64,000 nucleotides of DNA from Sphingobacterium sp. Lineage in GTDB: Bacteria > Bacteroidota > Bacteroidia > Sphingobacteriales > Sphingobacteriaceae. The notes beneath the pieces are model-generated. The model was given only the letters and a program-made list of their open reading frames with translations, was not told the origin of the DNA and searched no databases. Each line of letters starts with the position of its first letter. Positions within the stretch are counted from its first letter, which is position 1. Location: contig JAITLV010000056.1 in NCBI GenBank assembly GCA_031277685.1, forward strand, positions 41,923 through 105,922, given 5' to 3'. The translations under genes were made by a program, and so were the position numbers. Positions 1 through 9,070 of the stretch are shown here, piece after piece.

Positions 1-2369
1 ATTTCCAGTCCTTTATTTTCAATTGTTGCATTAAGATTTGCCATAACACTGGAAAAACCTGTCACTGCTGAAAGCTGATATCCCACCAACTGACTTGAAG
101 ATCTGTTACGATATAATGAAGTACTTAGATTTAAACGATTTTTAAAAAAGCCCAACTCAACCGCTGTTTCCAACTTTTTTGTTATCTCCCAGCTGTAATC
201 TGGATTGTAAAGGCGTGAAGGAGAGAGACCAGTAATGTTGTTGTAGATCAAGGATGATGAAACGATATAATTATTCAGGAATTGGAAATCACCAATATTA
301 TCGCTCCCTGCTGATCCGTAACTTACTCGGAGCTTACCTGTACTAAGCCAGCCCAGATTTTTAAGTAGGTTTTCTCTTGAAAAATTCCAGGCTGCTCCTA
401 CAGCCCCAAAATTAGCAAATCTATTATTGGGACCGAATCGGCTGCTACCGTCTCTTCTCCCTGTTAAGTTAAGTATGTATTTATTTTTAAATTGATAATT
501 TAGCCGACCATAAATTGCAGCATATTTATATTCGATGTTGGAATTTTCCAGCATCATTACTGTTTTTGCAGCGGCAATATTACTGATGAACTGATTGCTT
601 TCGAAACCGAATCCCAGTTGTTCTTGTGTATCTCTTATAATATTCTGAAAAGTTCCCCCAACAAGAAGCTGTAGGTTATGGTTACCCCAGCCTTTTGTCC
701 AATTTACCTGCGGTTCTACGATAAATGAAAAAATATCCTGTTTTTTCTGCCTTGCTTGTGAATTGGCACTTGAAAGTCCGCTGGCTATGTTGGGATTGTA
801 GATTGTATTTGGTTGCAGAGCCAATTCATCGATGATTGTATAATTAAGTCCTGCGTTAATCTTGATTTTAAAATCTTTAAAGAGCTTGTATTCGGAGTTT
901 AAGTTAGTCTGGAAAAGTTTTGTATCATTGTTATACGACGCGTTGTAGGCAGCCAGTGGATTTGTAAATGTATTATTTGCCCAGTTCAGACTTCCATCGG
1001 CGTTATAAAGTTGAGGGGAAACGGGAGCCAGTGTAAAAGCTTTAGCAGTCAGGTCGCTATATATAACGTTGTTTTTTTGTTGTGTGAACAGATTTGAAAC
1101 ATTGATCTGAAAACGGTTATCTTCTGAGCGATGAGACAAATTTGAGCTAAAATTATTGGAAGTATATTTAAAATCCTGCCCATAGACGGTGGTCTGTTCG
1201 TTGTGACCTAAACTTAGTAAAAAGTTTGTTGTTTTGCTTCCTCCATTTACTGCCAACTGGGTGTTGCTCGTAGTCGCTTTTTTACCTATTAAGACTTTTT
1301 GCCAATCAATTCCATGCTGCTGATCCCACACACCATTTACATCATAAGCATTTGATGGGTAAGCGGCAATGCCATCATTTTTATAGGCTGTACGGCGCAT
1401 GTTTAGGTATTCATCTTTATTGAGCAGGGTGAGATTGGATATAGCTTCGCTTATTCCATAATTGGTAGAGAAATTCAGTCTTACTTTGCCGGATTTACCT
1501 TTTTTTGTAGTTATCAATATAACACCATTTGCTCCTCTTGAACCATAGATTGCGGTAGCATCGGCATCTTTTAGTACTTCGATGCTTTCGATATCATTTG
1601 GATTGATTGTATTTAATGGGTTGATATTACCACCGGGTATTATTGTCGATGAGATCTGCGATTTCTGGGGACTTATTTCAGTAAAGGGAACGCCATCCAC
1701 AACATAGAGAGGGACGTTACCGTTTTGTTCTGTAAAAGATCCTGTTCTTAAGCTGTTTTGTCCTCTGATCTGAATCTCAAATCCTGCGCCTGGTACACCA
1801 CTATTTTGAATAATGTTAACCCCTGTCATGCGCCCCTGAACAGTTGATAGCACATTGGTCACAGGCTGGTTTTCGATGTCCTTAGCTGAAACTTTCGTAA
1901 TGCTTCCAGTTTTATCTTTGTCACTGACTTTGTAATATCCGGCATTTAGCGTTATTTCATCAATGGTTTGGATATCAGGTGATTCGCTAATGGTATCCTT
2001 TTTAGCCAATGATAGTGAAGACAATTCCGAATTAGAAGCTTTGGATCTGCTTTTTTTCGGTCTGATGATAACACTATTATTGTCAATTAAAGTTTCTACA
2101 GGAATATCTTTCAGAATTTTATTGAGACAGTCCAGTACCAGTTCATTTTTACATCTGGTTGGTTGTACAGTGAAATCTTTAAGATCATCGTTTGAGTAAA
2201 TCTTATCTTTTACATTTTCTGATAGAAATTTACCTACTGCTTCTGATGCAGTTGTTTTTCCAATTTCAAAATTTACCCTCTTTGTGGAGAGTTTTTCTTG
2301 GGCAGACAGCCCTTGGCAGGCTATTGATAAGATGAGGATCAATAGTACTGCTCTACAAAGTTTTTTCAT
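1..2369 (-). CDS. SusC/RagA-family TonB-dependent outer membrane receptor (C-terminus beyond window)
   Basis: This is an outer membrane transporter of the SusC/RagA class, which imports large ligands using TonB energy. The reading frame is open from an ATG at 2369 to the window edge, giving about 789 residues. A signal peptide occupies about residues 1-24. An STN (secretin/TonB short N-terminal) domain follows at about 30-105, as in receptors that signal to FecR. The plug carries IRGQNSL, YVVDGVPF and the conserved block around EVLKDADATAIYGSRGANG. The carboxypeptidase-regulatory-like domain usual in SusC is not seen; STN joins the plug through a linker of about 40 residues. It lies downstream of ECF sigma and FecR genes on the same strand, so it is their likely target. 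The ligand is unknown. Confidence 0.93.
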   Translation of the reverse strand, partial: MKKLCRAVLLILILSIACQGLSAQEKLSTKRVNFEIGKTTASEAVGKFLSENVKDKIYSNDDLKDFTVQPTRCKNELVLDCLNKILKDIPVETLIDNNSVIIRPKKSRSKASNSELSSLSLAKKDTISESPDIQTIDEITLNAGYYKVSDKDKTGSITKVSAKDIENQPVTNVLSTVQGRMTGVNIIQNSGVPGAGFEIQIRGQNSLRTGSFTEQNGNVPLYVVDGVPFTEISPQKSQISSTIIPGGNINPLNTINPNDIESIEVLKDADATAIYGSRGANGVILITTKKGKSGKVRLNFSTNYGISEAISNLTLLNKDEYLNMRRTAYKNDGIAAYPSNAYDVNGVWDQQHGIDWQKVLIGKKATTSNTQLAVNGGSKTTNFLLSLGHNEQTTVYGQDFKYTSNNFSSNLSHRSEDNRFQINVSNLFTQQKNNVIYSDLTAKAFTLAPVSPQLYNADGSLNWANNTFTNPLAAYNASYNNDTKLFQTNLNSEYKLFKDFKIKINAGLNYTIIDELALQPNTIYNPNIASGLSSANSQARQKKQDIFSFIVEPQVNWTKGWGNHNLQLLVGGTFQNIIRDTQEQLGFGFESNQFISNIAAAKTVMMLENSNIEYKYAAIYGRLNYQFKNKYILNLTGRRDGSSRFGPNNRFANFGAVGAAWNFSRENLLKNLGWLSTGKLRVSYGSAGSDNIGDFQFLNNYIVSSSLIYNNITGLSPSRLYNPDYSWEITKKLETAVELGFFKNRLNLSTSLYRNRSSSQLVGYQLSAVTGFSSVMANLNATIENKGLE

Positions 2370-2431
2370 TATTTTTGCATAAGGTATTTATAATTAATAA
2401 TCGATCGAACAGTTATTGGTTGAATACTTTT

Positions 2432-2462
2432 GGCCGACGGGTGCAACCGTCGGTCTTTTTAT
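2432..2462. other. GC-rich stem-loop between fecR and susC
   Basis: An inverted repeat GCCGACGG / CCGTCGGT with a short loop sits in the gap between the FecR gene and the SusC gene. The T-run lies on the plus strand, so for the minus-strand operon it is a hairpin rather than a classic terminator. It may be an mRNA processing or stability element, or it may stop antisense transcription. A comparable hairpin occurs in the second locus at 16183. Confidence 0.45.
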
Positions 2463-2528
2463 TGCATTCTTCCAGATCAGATTCTTTAGGAGTATGGAAT
2501 TAGGGCAGGAGTGTGGATCGACCACAAT

Positions 2529-3359
2529 CTATTCCTCCAATTGAAATGTTTTATCATTTATTTTTGTGGTTTTTAGGTTTAGTTTGAGTGAGATCAGTCT
2601 TATCAGATCTTCTGCTGTGGCTTTTTCTTTTGTAGCACTAATTTTGGAATTTGCAACACTTGGAGGGAAGTGAACTTCTATGCCGTAGGTATTTTCTAAA
2701 ATTTTGATGGCATTAAAAAGTTCTAAGTCAGTAAATGAAATTGTGGCTGCATTGACGTTTTGAGATCCTCCCGTACTTTTAGTATTAACAATGGTAGCAA
2801 CATCTTTATAACCGAAATTAGAGAATGTTTCTTTCGGATGGATAACAAATGCTTCTGTTGGTTTTTCCGTTTTTATAACCTGAACTTTTCCCTCATAAAG
2901 ATCAACGTTAAAATCCTGACCTCTCTGCGTAATTTTGAATACTGTTCCCAATACTTTTGTATCGTATGCCAATGTGTGGACAATAAATGGATGGTCCTTT
3001 GATTTCGAAACTCTAAAGATGGCATCACCATTTAGATAAACATCACGTGTTTTGGATGGAAAGTTACGTTCCACGGTTAATTTTGCTCCTGGTTGAAGTG
3101 TTACATGGGTGCTATCCTTTAATATGACTATTTTTTCGCCATTGTTTGCATAATAGACATCTGACTTTGCATAATTCTCATACATAAATATCCCACCTAA
3201 GATAAGTATGACAGCAATAGCAATTGATGAAGTTAACTTTATGACCTTATTTTTTCTTTTCCGTTTTTCTTTCAATCTGATCTGGGAAATAACTGTTTCC
3301 CACATTTCATTGCTTTCAGCTTGAGTAAGTGGAGGTATAGGTTCATGCTTGTCTTCCAT
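2529..3359 (-). CDS. FecR-family anti-sigma regulator
   Basis: This 276-residue inner membrane protein belongs to the FecR family, which holds the partner ECF sigma factor and releases it when the TonB receptor signals. A cytoplasmic N-terminal segment precedes one membrane helix at about residues 42-60. The periplasmic FecR domain (about 75-170) contains the typical GDAIFRVSKSKDHPFIVHT stretch, and a DUF4974-type C-terminal domain covers about 205-275. It lies between the ECF sigma gene (84 bp upstream) and the STN-bearing receptor. That order is the standard cell-surface signalling arrangement in Bacteroidota. Assignment to the family is firm; the inducing ligand is not known. Confidence 0.92.
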   Translation of the reverse strand: MEDKHEPIPPLTQAESNEMWETVISQIRLKEKRKRKNKVIKLTSSIAIAVILILGGIFMYENYAKSDVYYANNGEKIVILKDSTHVTLQPGAKLTVERNFPSKTRDVYLNGDAIFRVSKSKDHPFIVHTLAYDTKVLGTVFKITQRGQDFNVDLYEGKVQVIKTEKPTEAFVIHPKETFSNFGYKDVATIVNTKSTGGSQNVNAATISFTDLELFNAIKILENTYGIEVHFPPSVANSKISATKEKATAEDLIRLISLKLNLKTTKINDKTFQLEE

Positions 3360-3443
3360 GATTGTTCTTCTTTATAAATATATAGGAGGAAACATGAAAA
3401 AACCACAATGATTTTCAATAAAATTAACATATTTTATTGATTT

Positions 3444-3977
3444 TTAACTTTTTTTAAGAAATTTAAGCTTGTTTTTTAAGAAGATAAGAGACTGAGAGAT
3501 GTGATATTCTACAGTACGTTTGGGGATATTCAAATTGATAGAGATCTGTTCCTGTGTAACTCCTTGTAATTTATTCATTTTGAATATTTCACGTCGGATA
3601 GGAGGGAAGAGATCCTCAAGCGCTTTTTCAAGTGCGAGGAGATGCTCTTCTTTTTCTTCAAGTAGAATTAGATCATCATTGCAATTATCAGAATATTGCA
3701 TTTCGGATAAATCGGTAATCTGAAGTTTTGCATTTTTTCGATAATATTCAGCAATTTTCTGTGTACAGGTTTTTATTAGAATTGCTTCGATGTTACTGTT
3801 AGTAAAGCTTTTTCTATATTCCCATAGATGTATAAGAACATTCTGAAGCACATCTTTTGCGTCCTCTCTTTTCTGAATCTTTTTTGAAATAAGCAGGAAG
3901 AGAAAGGAATCATATTGTTGAAGAAGCGTTCGATAGGCATGTTCTTCACGTGTAATATGTCTATAAGAGGACCACAT
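3444..3977 (-). CDS. ECF RNA polymerase sigma factor
   Basis: This 177-residue protein has the ECF sigma-70 layout. A region 2 segment at about residues 20-90 includes the core-binding part around KREDAKDVLQNVLIHLWEYR. A region 4 helix-turn-helix lies at about 120-170 (LQGVTQEQISINLNIPKRTV). It is the first gene of a sigma-FecR-receptor operon on the minus strand and probably activates the receptor gene. The 189-bp AT-rich gap to the divergent ATPase gene at 4167 must hold both promoters. I could not identify a clear promoter by eye. Confidence 0.9.
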   Translation of the reverse strand: MWSSYRHITREEHAYRTLLQQYDSFLFLLISKKIQKREDAKDVLQNVLIHLWEYRKSFTNSNIEAILIKTCTQKIAEYYRKNAKLQITDLSEMQYSDNCNDDLILLEEKEEHLLALEKALEDLFPPIRREIFKMNKLQGVTQEQISINLNIPKRTVEYHISQSLIFLKNKLKFLKKS

Positions 3978-4166
3978 GGATATGTGTAAAAAGCAAATTT
4001 AATGATTATTTGATGATTAGATGTGTTTATTTTTGTGTTATTTTATTTTAATTGAGTGTATTGTTGTGATATTTTTAATGGTGTGATTAGGTATTTGGGT
4101 GTTGATTAATATTGGAGTATAGTTGTATATTTAGGGGCTATAACCAAGAAGATATTTTATTAACCA

Positions 4167-5519
4167 ATGATAATTAGCTACAGTAAGGGAACTAAAACTT
4201 ATAACTTATATGACCTTAAAAAGGTTCGTTCTAAAAATATATTTACAGTTATTGTAGGAAAGAACGGAAGTGGGAAAAGTAGATTATTGAATGGTATAAT
4301 TGAGCCTTTTCTAGCACCAGATTTATTTAGGGATCATGCCAAAACAAAAGCTAGTGAAATTGCTTTTACCCAACCCCCTCAAAAGATAATAGCCGTTTCA
4401 ACAAGTCCTTACGATAAATTTCCTATTTCTAAACCGTATTTTTTAAACAAAAAATATAGTATTGATAATAATGATACAAAAAGTAATTATTCATATGTGG
4501 GAATAAGAGATATTAGAAGCTCTGATTTTTCATTAGGCTTTATGTCCAAAATTATTAAAGAACTTCTATATGTTCAATTTGAGAAGGAGGATTATGGGAA
4601 AATAGTCAGAGTACTTAATTATTTGGGTTATTCGGATGAACTGTTCTTAACTTTTGAAATAGTTATTACAAGAGGACAAATTAATAAACTCTTAGATAGC
4701 CCAAAACATGAGTATATACTACAGGATATATTTATGTATCGCGGTCCAGGTAAAATTAATATTTCATTTTTCGATTTTCCTACCAGAAGTTCTTATTTGG
4801 AAAAACTAGATAAATTGTGCGCAATTTTAGAAAAGTATAATTTAAGACACTTCAAAGGTAGACAGCAGGTCATTATGAATGCTAAATTTATTCAATCTGA
4901 TATACAAATGGATGATTTGTTGTTTTTAATGGAAGCTGGTATTGTAAAGCTAAGAGATGTGGGGATAAGAAAGCTTTCTAGCCAAAAGGTATACCGTATC
5001 AGCGAAGCCAGTTCTGGGGAACAGTGTATATTTACAACTTTCTTAGGAATCTCATCTAATATTGTAGACAACAGTTTGATTGTAATTGACGAACCTGAAA
5101 TATCGTTGCATCCTGAATGGCAAGAAAAGTACATTACTCTTTTGATTGATACATTTCAAAATTATAAAAATTGTCATTTTATCATTGCTACTCATTCTCC
5201 ACAGCTTGTTTCGAGACTATCTACTGAAAATTGTTATGTTTTACAAATGGATAATGGAGAATTGAAGAATGCAGCTGATATTGCCAATAATTCGGTCGAT
5301 TTTCAACTTGCTAATGTTTTTGAAAGCCCTGGATTTAAGAATGAATATTTGGCCAGGATTTCTTTTTCTATTATTTCTAAAGTTGGTAAAACAAATAAAT
5401 TTGATAAAGAGGATCTTAATAATTTTGAGGTATTAAAATCTCAAATCAAAAATCTGCAAAAAAATGACCCTATATTAGGACTATTTGAATTAATTAAAGA
5501 ACTAAGAAGAAATGGCTGA
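4167..5519 (+). CDS. AAA/ABC-type ATPase, Septu PtuA-like
   Basis: This is a 450-residue ATPase of the SMC/ABC-related type used in antiphage systems such as Septu (PtuA) and OLD-like systems. Seen directly are a Walker A motif GKNGSGKS at residues 31-38, an ABC-signature-like SSGEQ segment near 285-290, a Walker B LIVIDEPEISLHPEW near 300-316 and an H-loop ATHSPQ near 342. No nuclease domain is evident in this chain. The stop overlaps the HNH gene by 8 bp, so the two are translationally coupled, as PtuA and PtuB are. In Septu the ATPase assembles with the HNH nuclease and restrains it until infection. The Septu assignment follows from gene pair and motifs, not from a search. Confidence 0.82.
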   Translation: MIISYSKGTKTYNLYDLKKVRSKNIFTVIVGKNGSGKSRLLNGIIEPFLAPDLFRDHAKTKASEIAFTQPPQKIIAVSTSPYDKFPISKPYFLNKKYSIDNNDTKSNYSYVGIRDIRSSDFSLGFMSKIIKELLYVQFEKEDYGKIVRVLNYLGYSDELFLTFEIVITRGQINKLLDSPKHEYILQDIFMYRGPGKINISFFDFPTRSSYLEKLDKLCAILEKYNLRHFKGRQQVIMNAKFIQSDIQMDDLLFLMEAGIVKLRDVGIRKLSSQKVYRISEASSGEQCIFTTFLGISSNIVDNSLIVIDEPEISLHPEWQEKYITLLIDTFQNYKNCHFIIATHSPQLVSRLSTENCYVLQMDNGELKNAADIANNSVDFQLANVFESPGFKNEYLARISFSIISKVGKTNKFDKEDLNNFEVLKSQIKNLQKNDPILGLFELIKELRRNG

Positions 5520-6165
5520 TATTGAGAATTCGATAACTTATACACCTCAAATCAAACAGCGAATTTCAGAACTAATTGCTAAATCAGACTTTAAAAGTTC
5601 AGATTGGTCAGAAGAAGATATTAGTGACATAAGGAAGTATATAAGGGATTATTATAGAGATTTAACTAAGAAATGCTTTTATTGTAGAAAAGACATATCT
5701 ATTAAATCTGCAAATGGTTGTCATGTTGAGCATATTATTCCTAAAAGCAAAAGTTTACATTTTATGTTTGAACCTAAGAACCTCTGTGTAGTTTGCAATG
5801 ACTGTAATGAGATCAAAAACAATAAAGAGGTATTAGGGAAGAGTGAAAAAGTAACCAAAGAAAATAGAGATTTTAAAAGATATCCGAGATCGTCTAATGC
5901 ATTTCTGGTTGTGCATCCTCATTTTGATAATTATGATGATCATATTTTTCGCCGTGGAGATATTTATATTGATAAATCTCCCAAAGGATCATATACCATC
6001 TATATTTGTGAATTAAATCGGAAAATACATAAGTATGGGATGGATTCAATGGCTTTGACCCAATCAGAACTATTTGATTTATTTAATAATATTATGAATG
6101 AAGCCAATTATAGCAAGCAGATAGGACTAATGAATAAATTACAAGAGTTTTTTATTCGTTTATAA
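5512..6165 (+). CDS. HNH endonuclease, Septu PtuB-like
   Basis: This is a 217-residue nuclease of the HNH class. A zinc-supported core is visible: C55 and C58 (CFYC), then CHVEHIIPKS with H71 and H74, then N90-LCVVCNDCN with C95 and C98. This is the layout of His-Me finger nucleases that cut DNA. The N-terminal 50 residues are charged and probably helical. The C-terminal half has no motif I recognise. It starts inside the end of the ATPase gene, so the two products are made together, matching Septu PtuA-PtuB. The catalytic residues look intact. Confidence 0.82.
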   Translation: MADIENSITYTPQIKQRISELIAKSDFKSSDWSEEDISDIRKYIRDYYRDLTKKCFYCRKDISIKSANGCHVEHIIPKSKSLHFMFEPKNLCVVCNDCNEIKNNKEVLGKSEKVTKENRDFKRYPRSSNAFLVVHPHFDNYDDHIFRRGDIYIDKSPKGSYTIYICELNRKIHKYGMDSMALTQSELFDLFNNIMNEANYSKQIGLMNKLQEFFIRL

Positions 6166-6192
6166 AATGTAAATAATTAAAAAAGAAATTAA

Positions 6193-6942
6193 ATGGGAAA
6201 TTATGATGTTATGCAGGTTTGCCTAAATGGGCATCAGATAACAGAGAATTATTTAAAATCACCACAGTTTAGAAAAGCATTCTGTACGACTTGTGGTCAA
6301 AGTACGATCCATCAATGCCCAAGTTGTGGAAGTGATATCAAAGGGGCTTATCATTATGAACGAGTAATATCACTAGGTCCTAGTGCTCCTGTACCTGATA
6401 TTTGCGAATATTGTGGAGAAGATTTTCCATGGAGAGAAAAGAAAAACAGATTGGTGAAAGAATTGAAAGAGAATAAAGGAGATAATTTGTTTATTCTTGA
6501 TCAAATATTTGATAAATTTCATTTAGTTGTAAAACAATTGCGACAACGATATAATGATAGAGAAACTCTTGATGTGGGAGATGAATATGATGTTCAAGAT
6601 TTATTACACAGTCTTTTGGTAATATTTTATGACGATATTAGACCTGAAGAATGGACACCAAGTTATGCAGGGGCAAGTAGCCGGACAGATTTCCTTTTGA
6701 AAGATGAAAATATGGTAATCGAAGTTAAGAAGACTAGAAAGACATTAAAGGCTAGGCAATTAGGTGAAGAACTGATCATTGATATCGCTCGCTATAAAAA
6801 ACATCCAGATTGTAAATTATTATATTGCTTTGTTTATGATCCGGATGGATTTATTGTTAATCCAAAAGGGTTAGAAAATGATTTAAATAGTGATGATCAA
6901 GAAATGAAGGTAAGGGTAAAAATAATACCCAAAGGTCATTAA
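6193..6942 (+). CDS. DUF2321-type zinc-ribbon protein with PD-(D/E)XK nuclease-like domain
   Basis: A 249-residue two-domain protein. The N-terminal 80 residues carry paired cysteines (C31/C34, C42/C45, C71/C74) and the layout I associate with DUF2321. The C-terminal half, about 100-245, resembles a PD-(D/E)XK fold: D166 in SSRTDFLL, then a short strand, then E177-V-K179. That is the D...ExK catalytic signature of restriction-type nucleases. It follows the HNH gene by 27 bp on the same strand and probably belongs to the same transcript. The role is inferred: a second nuclease or nucleic-acid sensor in the defence cassette. It could equally be an independent single-gene system. Confidence 0.68.
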   Translation: MGNYDVMQVCLNGHQITENYLKSPQFRKAFCTTCGQSTIHQCPSCGSDIKGAYHYERVISLGPSAPVPDICEYCGEDFPWREKKNRLVKELKENKGDNLFILDQIFDKFHLVVKQLRQRYNDRETLDVGDEYDVQDLLHSLLVIFYDDIRPEEWTPSYAGASSRTDFLLKDENMVIEVKKTRKTLKARQLGEELIIDIARYKKHPDCKLLYCFVYDPDGFIVNPKGLENDLNSDDQEMKVRVKIIPKGH

Positions 6943-6995
6943 AATACGATGAGAACCTAAAAGACTTTTTTATAAATAATTGTAATAGATAGATT

Positions 6996-8207
6996 ATGGT
7001 ACATTTACATCCATTAAAATGTAAAAATTGTGGTGCTTATTGTTTTATAGAGTTTCTTGGAGTTAGTTTTAGAGATCCGGAGGATAAAAAAGGTTTTGGA
7101 CTTAAAATACCGTTTTTTATTTGCAAGGAATGTGATAGTAGAGAAAGCATTATACCTGAAAGAAAATTTGAAACATTTAAAAATGATACATTACCAATAG
7201 TTAATGAAGGTGAATTTTTCGATATACCACTAAAAGTACTATTCCCGAAGCTTGATTCGGAAAAAAGATTCAAAGAGTACGATCAACTAGATTTTCAATA
7301 TGATTCAATGGATTATTATCTTATTCCTGGATTATATCGAGAAGAAGATGACGGATACTTGACACCTGTATTTTTCGATAAAGATTTGTTACTCTATTAT
7401 AATGGACATCCTGATTATTCGGTGAAGTTTACATCATTTTCTTCTTGTAATATTTATTATAAAGGAGAACCATTATTTAGCTGGGGATTTGGTATTAATA
7501 GAAATGGTCTTTTGTTTAAATGGCTTGGGGATTTGGATGAAGATTTTTCGGGGGACGATATGAGATCACATCTAAGAAGATTTCAAGCTTCTAACGTTAC
7601 ATCTGATCATGATGTTTTATCTAAGTTTTATTTGAGCCAGAACCCTTTTACAGTAGAAGATGCTTTTCAGGATTCTGACAATGAATCATGTTTATTCAAT
7701 CTAATAAATAAATTTAATAGCCAAGTAAGTGAAAAGTTCGGAGTTGAGCTGACCAAAGTTGACATTAGCCAATTGGCAGAGTATTATAAACCGCCAATTA
7801 TGGAAGAAAGGGAACAGGTATTTGCTGCATTTCTTAGTTTAAATAAGTACCTTATTGAAAATTTACAAGAACAAAGTTTAAGGGAACTTTTATTGAAGGT
7901 AGGTTTAACCGACGATGATCTGAAGAAAGATGGGCGTAAACTTGGGAGTATGAAATTGTTTCAATTATTTATAGAGAAAGTTCTTTCCAAAGTAGATGCT
8001 GATAAAAAAGTTGCACCATTTTTTGTTTTAAATGATTTAAGGCAGTTACATGGGCATTTAAGCGGTAATAGTTTTGAAGATCGATATAATTCATGTAAGA
8101 AGAGACTTGGGTTAGAAAATACAGCATCTGATATACAAGTTTTTGAAGCTTTAGTGAAAAGTTTAATTCAACTTTATGAAGATCTTACTGGAGAAAAAAA
8201 CGAATAA
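6996..8207 (+). CDS. Zinc-ribbon protein of unknown function, defence cassette, possible HEPN-like C-terminus
   Basis: I do not recognise this 403-residue protein. Its N-terminus has a zinc-ribbon arrangement (C9, C12, C43, C46). The middle is rich in aromatic and acidic residues and looks beta-rich. The C-terminal 130 residues look all-helical and contain R349-QLHG-H354, an Rx4H pattern like the catalytic motif of HEPN ribonucleases. The motif is short and could be chance. It ends a four-gene plus-strand run with the Septu-like pair, 53 bp after the previous gene, so it is a candidate accessory or effector. No membrane segment is seen. Confidence 0.6.
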   Translation: MVHLHPLKCKNCGAYCFIEFLGVSFRDPEDKKGFGLKIPFFICKECDSRESIIPERKFETFKNDTLPIVNEGEFFDIPLKVLFPKLDSEKRFKEYDQLDFQYDSMDYYLIPGLYREEDDGYLTPVFFDKDLLLYYNGHPDYSVKFTSFSSCNIYYKGEPLFSWGFGINRNGLLFKWLGDLDEDFSGDDMRSHLRRFQASNVTSDHDVLSKFYLSQNPFTVEDAFQDSDNESCLFNLINKFNSQVSEKFGVELTKVDISQLAEYYKPPIMEEREQVFAAFLSLNKYLIENLQEQSLRELLLKVGLTDDDLKKDGRKLGSMKLFQLFIEKVLSKVDADKKVAPFFVLNDLRQLHGHLSGNSFEDRYNSCKKRLGLENTASDIQVFEALVKSLIQLYEDLTGEKNE

Positions 8208-8225
8208 CTATGTTTATTTGATTAA

Positions 8226-8993
8226 TTAGCTATTTACTGATTTTTTTAGCTCTTGAATATCCTTAGTTAGGCCAAGAAGTATTTTCATTATATTTTGATC
8301 TGCATAATTAATTATTTCCTGTTCTTGCCCCGTAAAACTACCTGCAAACTGCCATATTTCATTTAAATCATGAAAAGGTATTTCTAAGTTATCGTAGAAG
8401 GGATTATCCGATTTCACAGTAATGGATTCGCTATTTATACTTTCAAGACGTTTGAATAGAAAGCCTTGCCGGGTAATAAGTAAGTAAGTTTTCTCTGCTT
8501 TCATATCACTTATGCTTTCCAAATATTGTCCAATAATATAGGTGCCATCTTGGTATGGCGGCATAGAATCACCTTCAACCGGAAATGCGCGGTACTTTCC
8601 ATTGTGTAGAAAGGGTAGGGACATGGTCTGTAAATTTTCAATATACTCAGGATCAGAATAACCCATTAAATAACCCATTGATGCTTTATAAGGAATAATT
8701 TCAATTTTATTTTCTCCTTTGCCGTCTGTTTTAATGGGTAACAAAATCCGGTTATCCGGCAATTTGAGAATTTCATTCAAATTATATTTCCTTAGATCAA
8801 TTGTTACCAGGAGATCCATGCTGACTCTATAGTAGCGTGCTATTCGCAATAGTATCTCAATAGGAGGTTCACTGGCTCCTTCTTCATATTTGCTATAACG
8901 AGCTCTCGTAATTAAAAGGGTATCTGCAACTGCCTGTTGAGAAGCCCTGATTTCGTTTCTCAGAAATCGCAGATTTTCAGATAGTAATGACAT
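8226..8993 (-). CDS. XRE/S24-family LexA-like repressor
   Basis: This 255-residue regulator has an N-terminal helix-turn-helix (about residues 5-62) and a C-terminal S24 peptidase-like domain. The S24 nucleophile is S143 in VEGDSMPP and the general-base lysine is K181 in LFKRL. In this family DNA damage triggers self-cleavage at an Ala-Gly bond. The matching place here (KASMGYL, about residues 103-109) reads Met-Gly, so cleavage may be altered. It is divergent from the two polymerase genes and its start codon lies inside a perfect operator palindrome. It is therefore probably autoregulated and represses the mutagenesis genes. It converges on the zinc-ribbon gene with an 18-bp gap. Confidence 0.85.
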   Translation of the reverse strand: MSLLSENLRFLRNEIRASQQAVADTLLITRARYSKYEEGASEPPIEILLRIARYYRVSMDLLVTIDLRKYNLNEILKLPDNRILLPIKTDGKGENKIEIIPYKASMGYLMGYSDPEYIENLQTMSLPFLHNGKYRAFPVEGDSMPPYQDGTYIIGQYLESISDMKAEKTYLLITRQGFLFKRLESINSESITVKSDNPFYDNLEIPFHDLNEIWQFAGSFTGQEQEIINYADQNIMKILLGLTKDIQELKKSVNS

Positions 8994-9011
8994 TGCTATA
9001 ATTTATAGCAA
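8993..9011. promoter_or_regulatory. Operator palindrome 1 of the S24 regulator
   Basis: A perfect 9-bp inverted repeat around one base, of form TTGCTA-N7-TAGCAA, overlaps the regulator's own start codon. A second site of the same form lies 34 bp further along. Two matching sites in one divergent promoter argue for a dimeric repressor, most simply the adjacent S24 protein. Confidence 0.72.
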
Positions 9012-9026
9012 CAAAATTAGTTTATT

Positions 9027-9045
9027 TTGCTAAAAAACATAGCAA
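9027..9045. promoter_or_regulatory. Operator palindrome 2 of the S24 regulator
   Basis: A second TTGCTA-N7-TAGCAA element, 19 bp like the first, ends 25 bp before the polymerase start codon at 9071. Its place suits repression of the polymerase genes. The outer six bases of each arm are identical to those at 8993-9011; the middle differs. Confidence 0.72.
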
Positions 9046-9070
9046 TTTTGTAAAGTAAATTTTAACTGTC

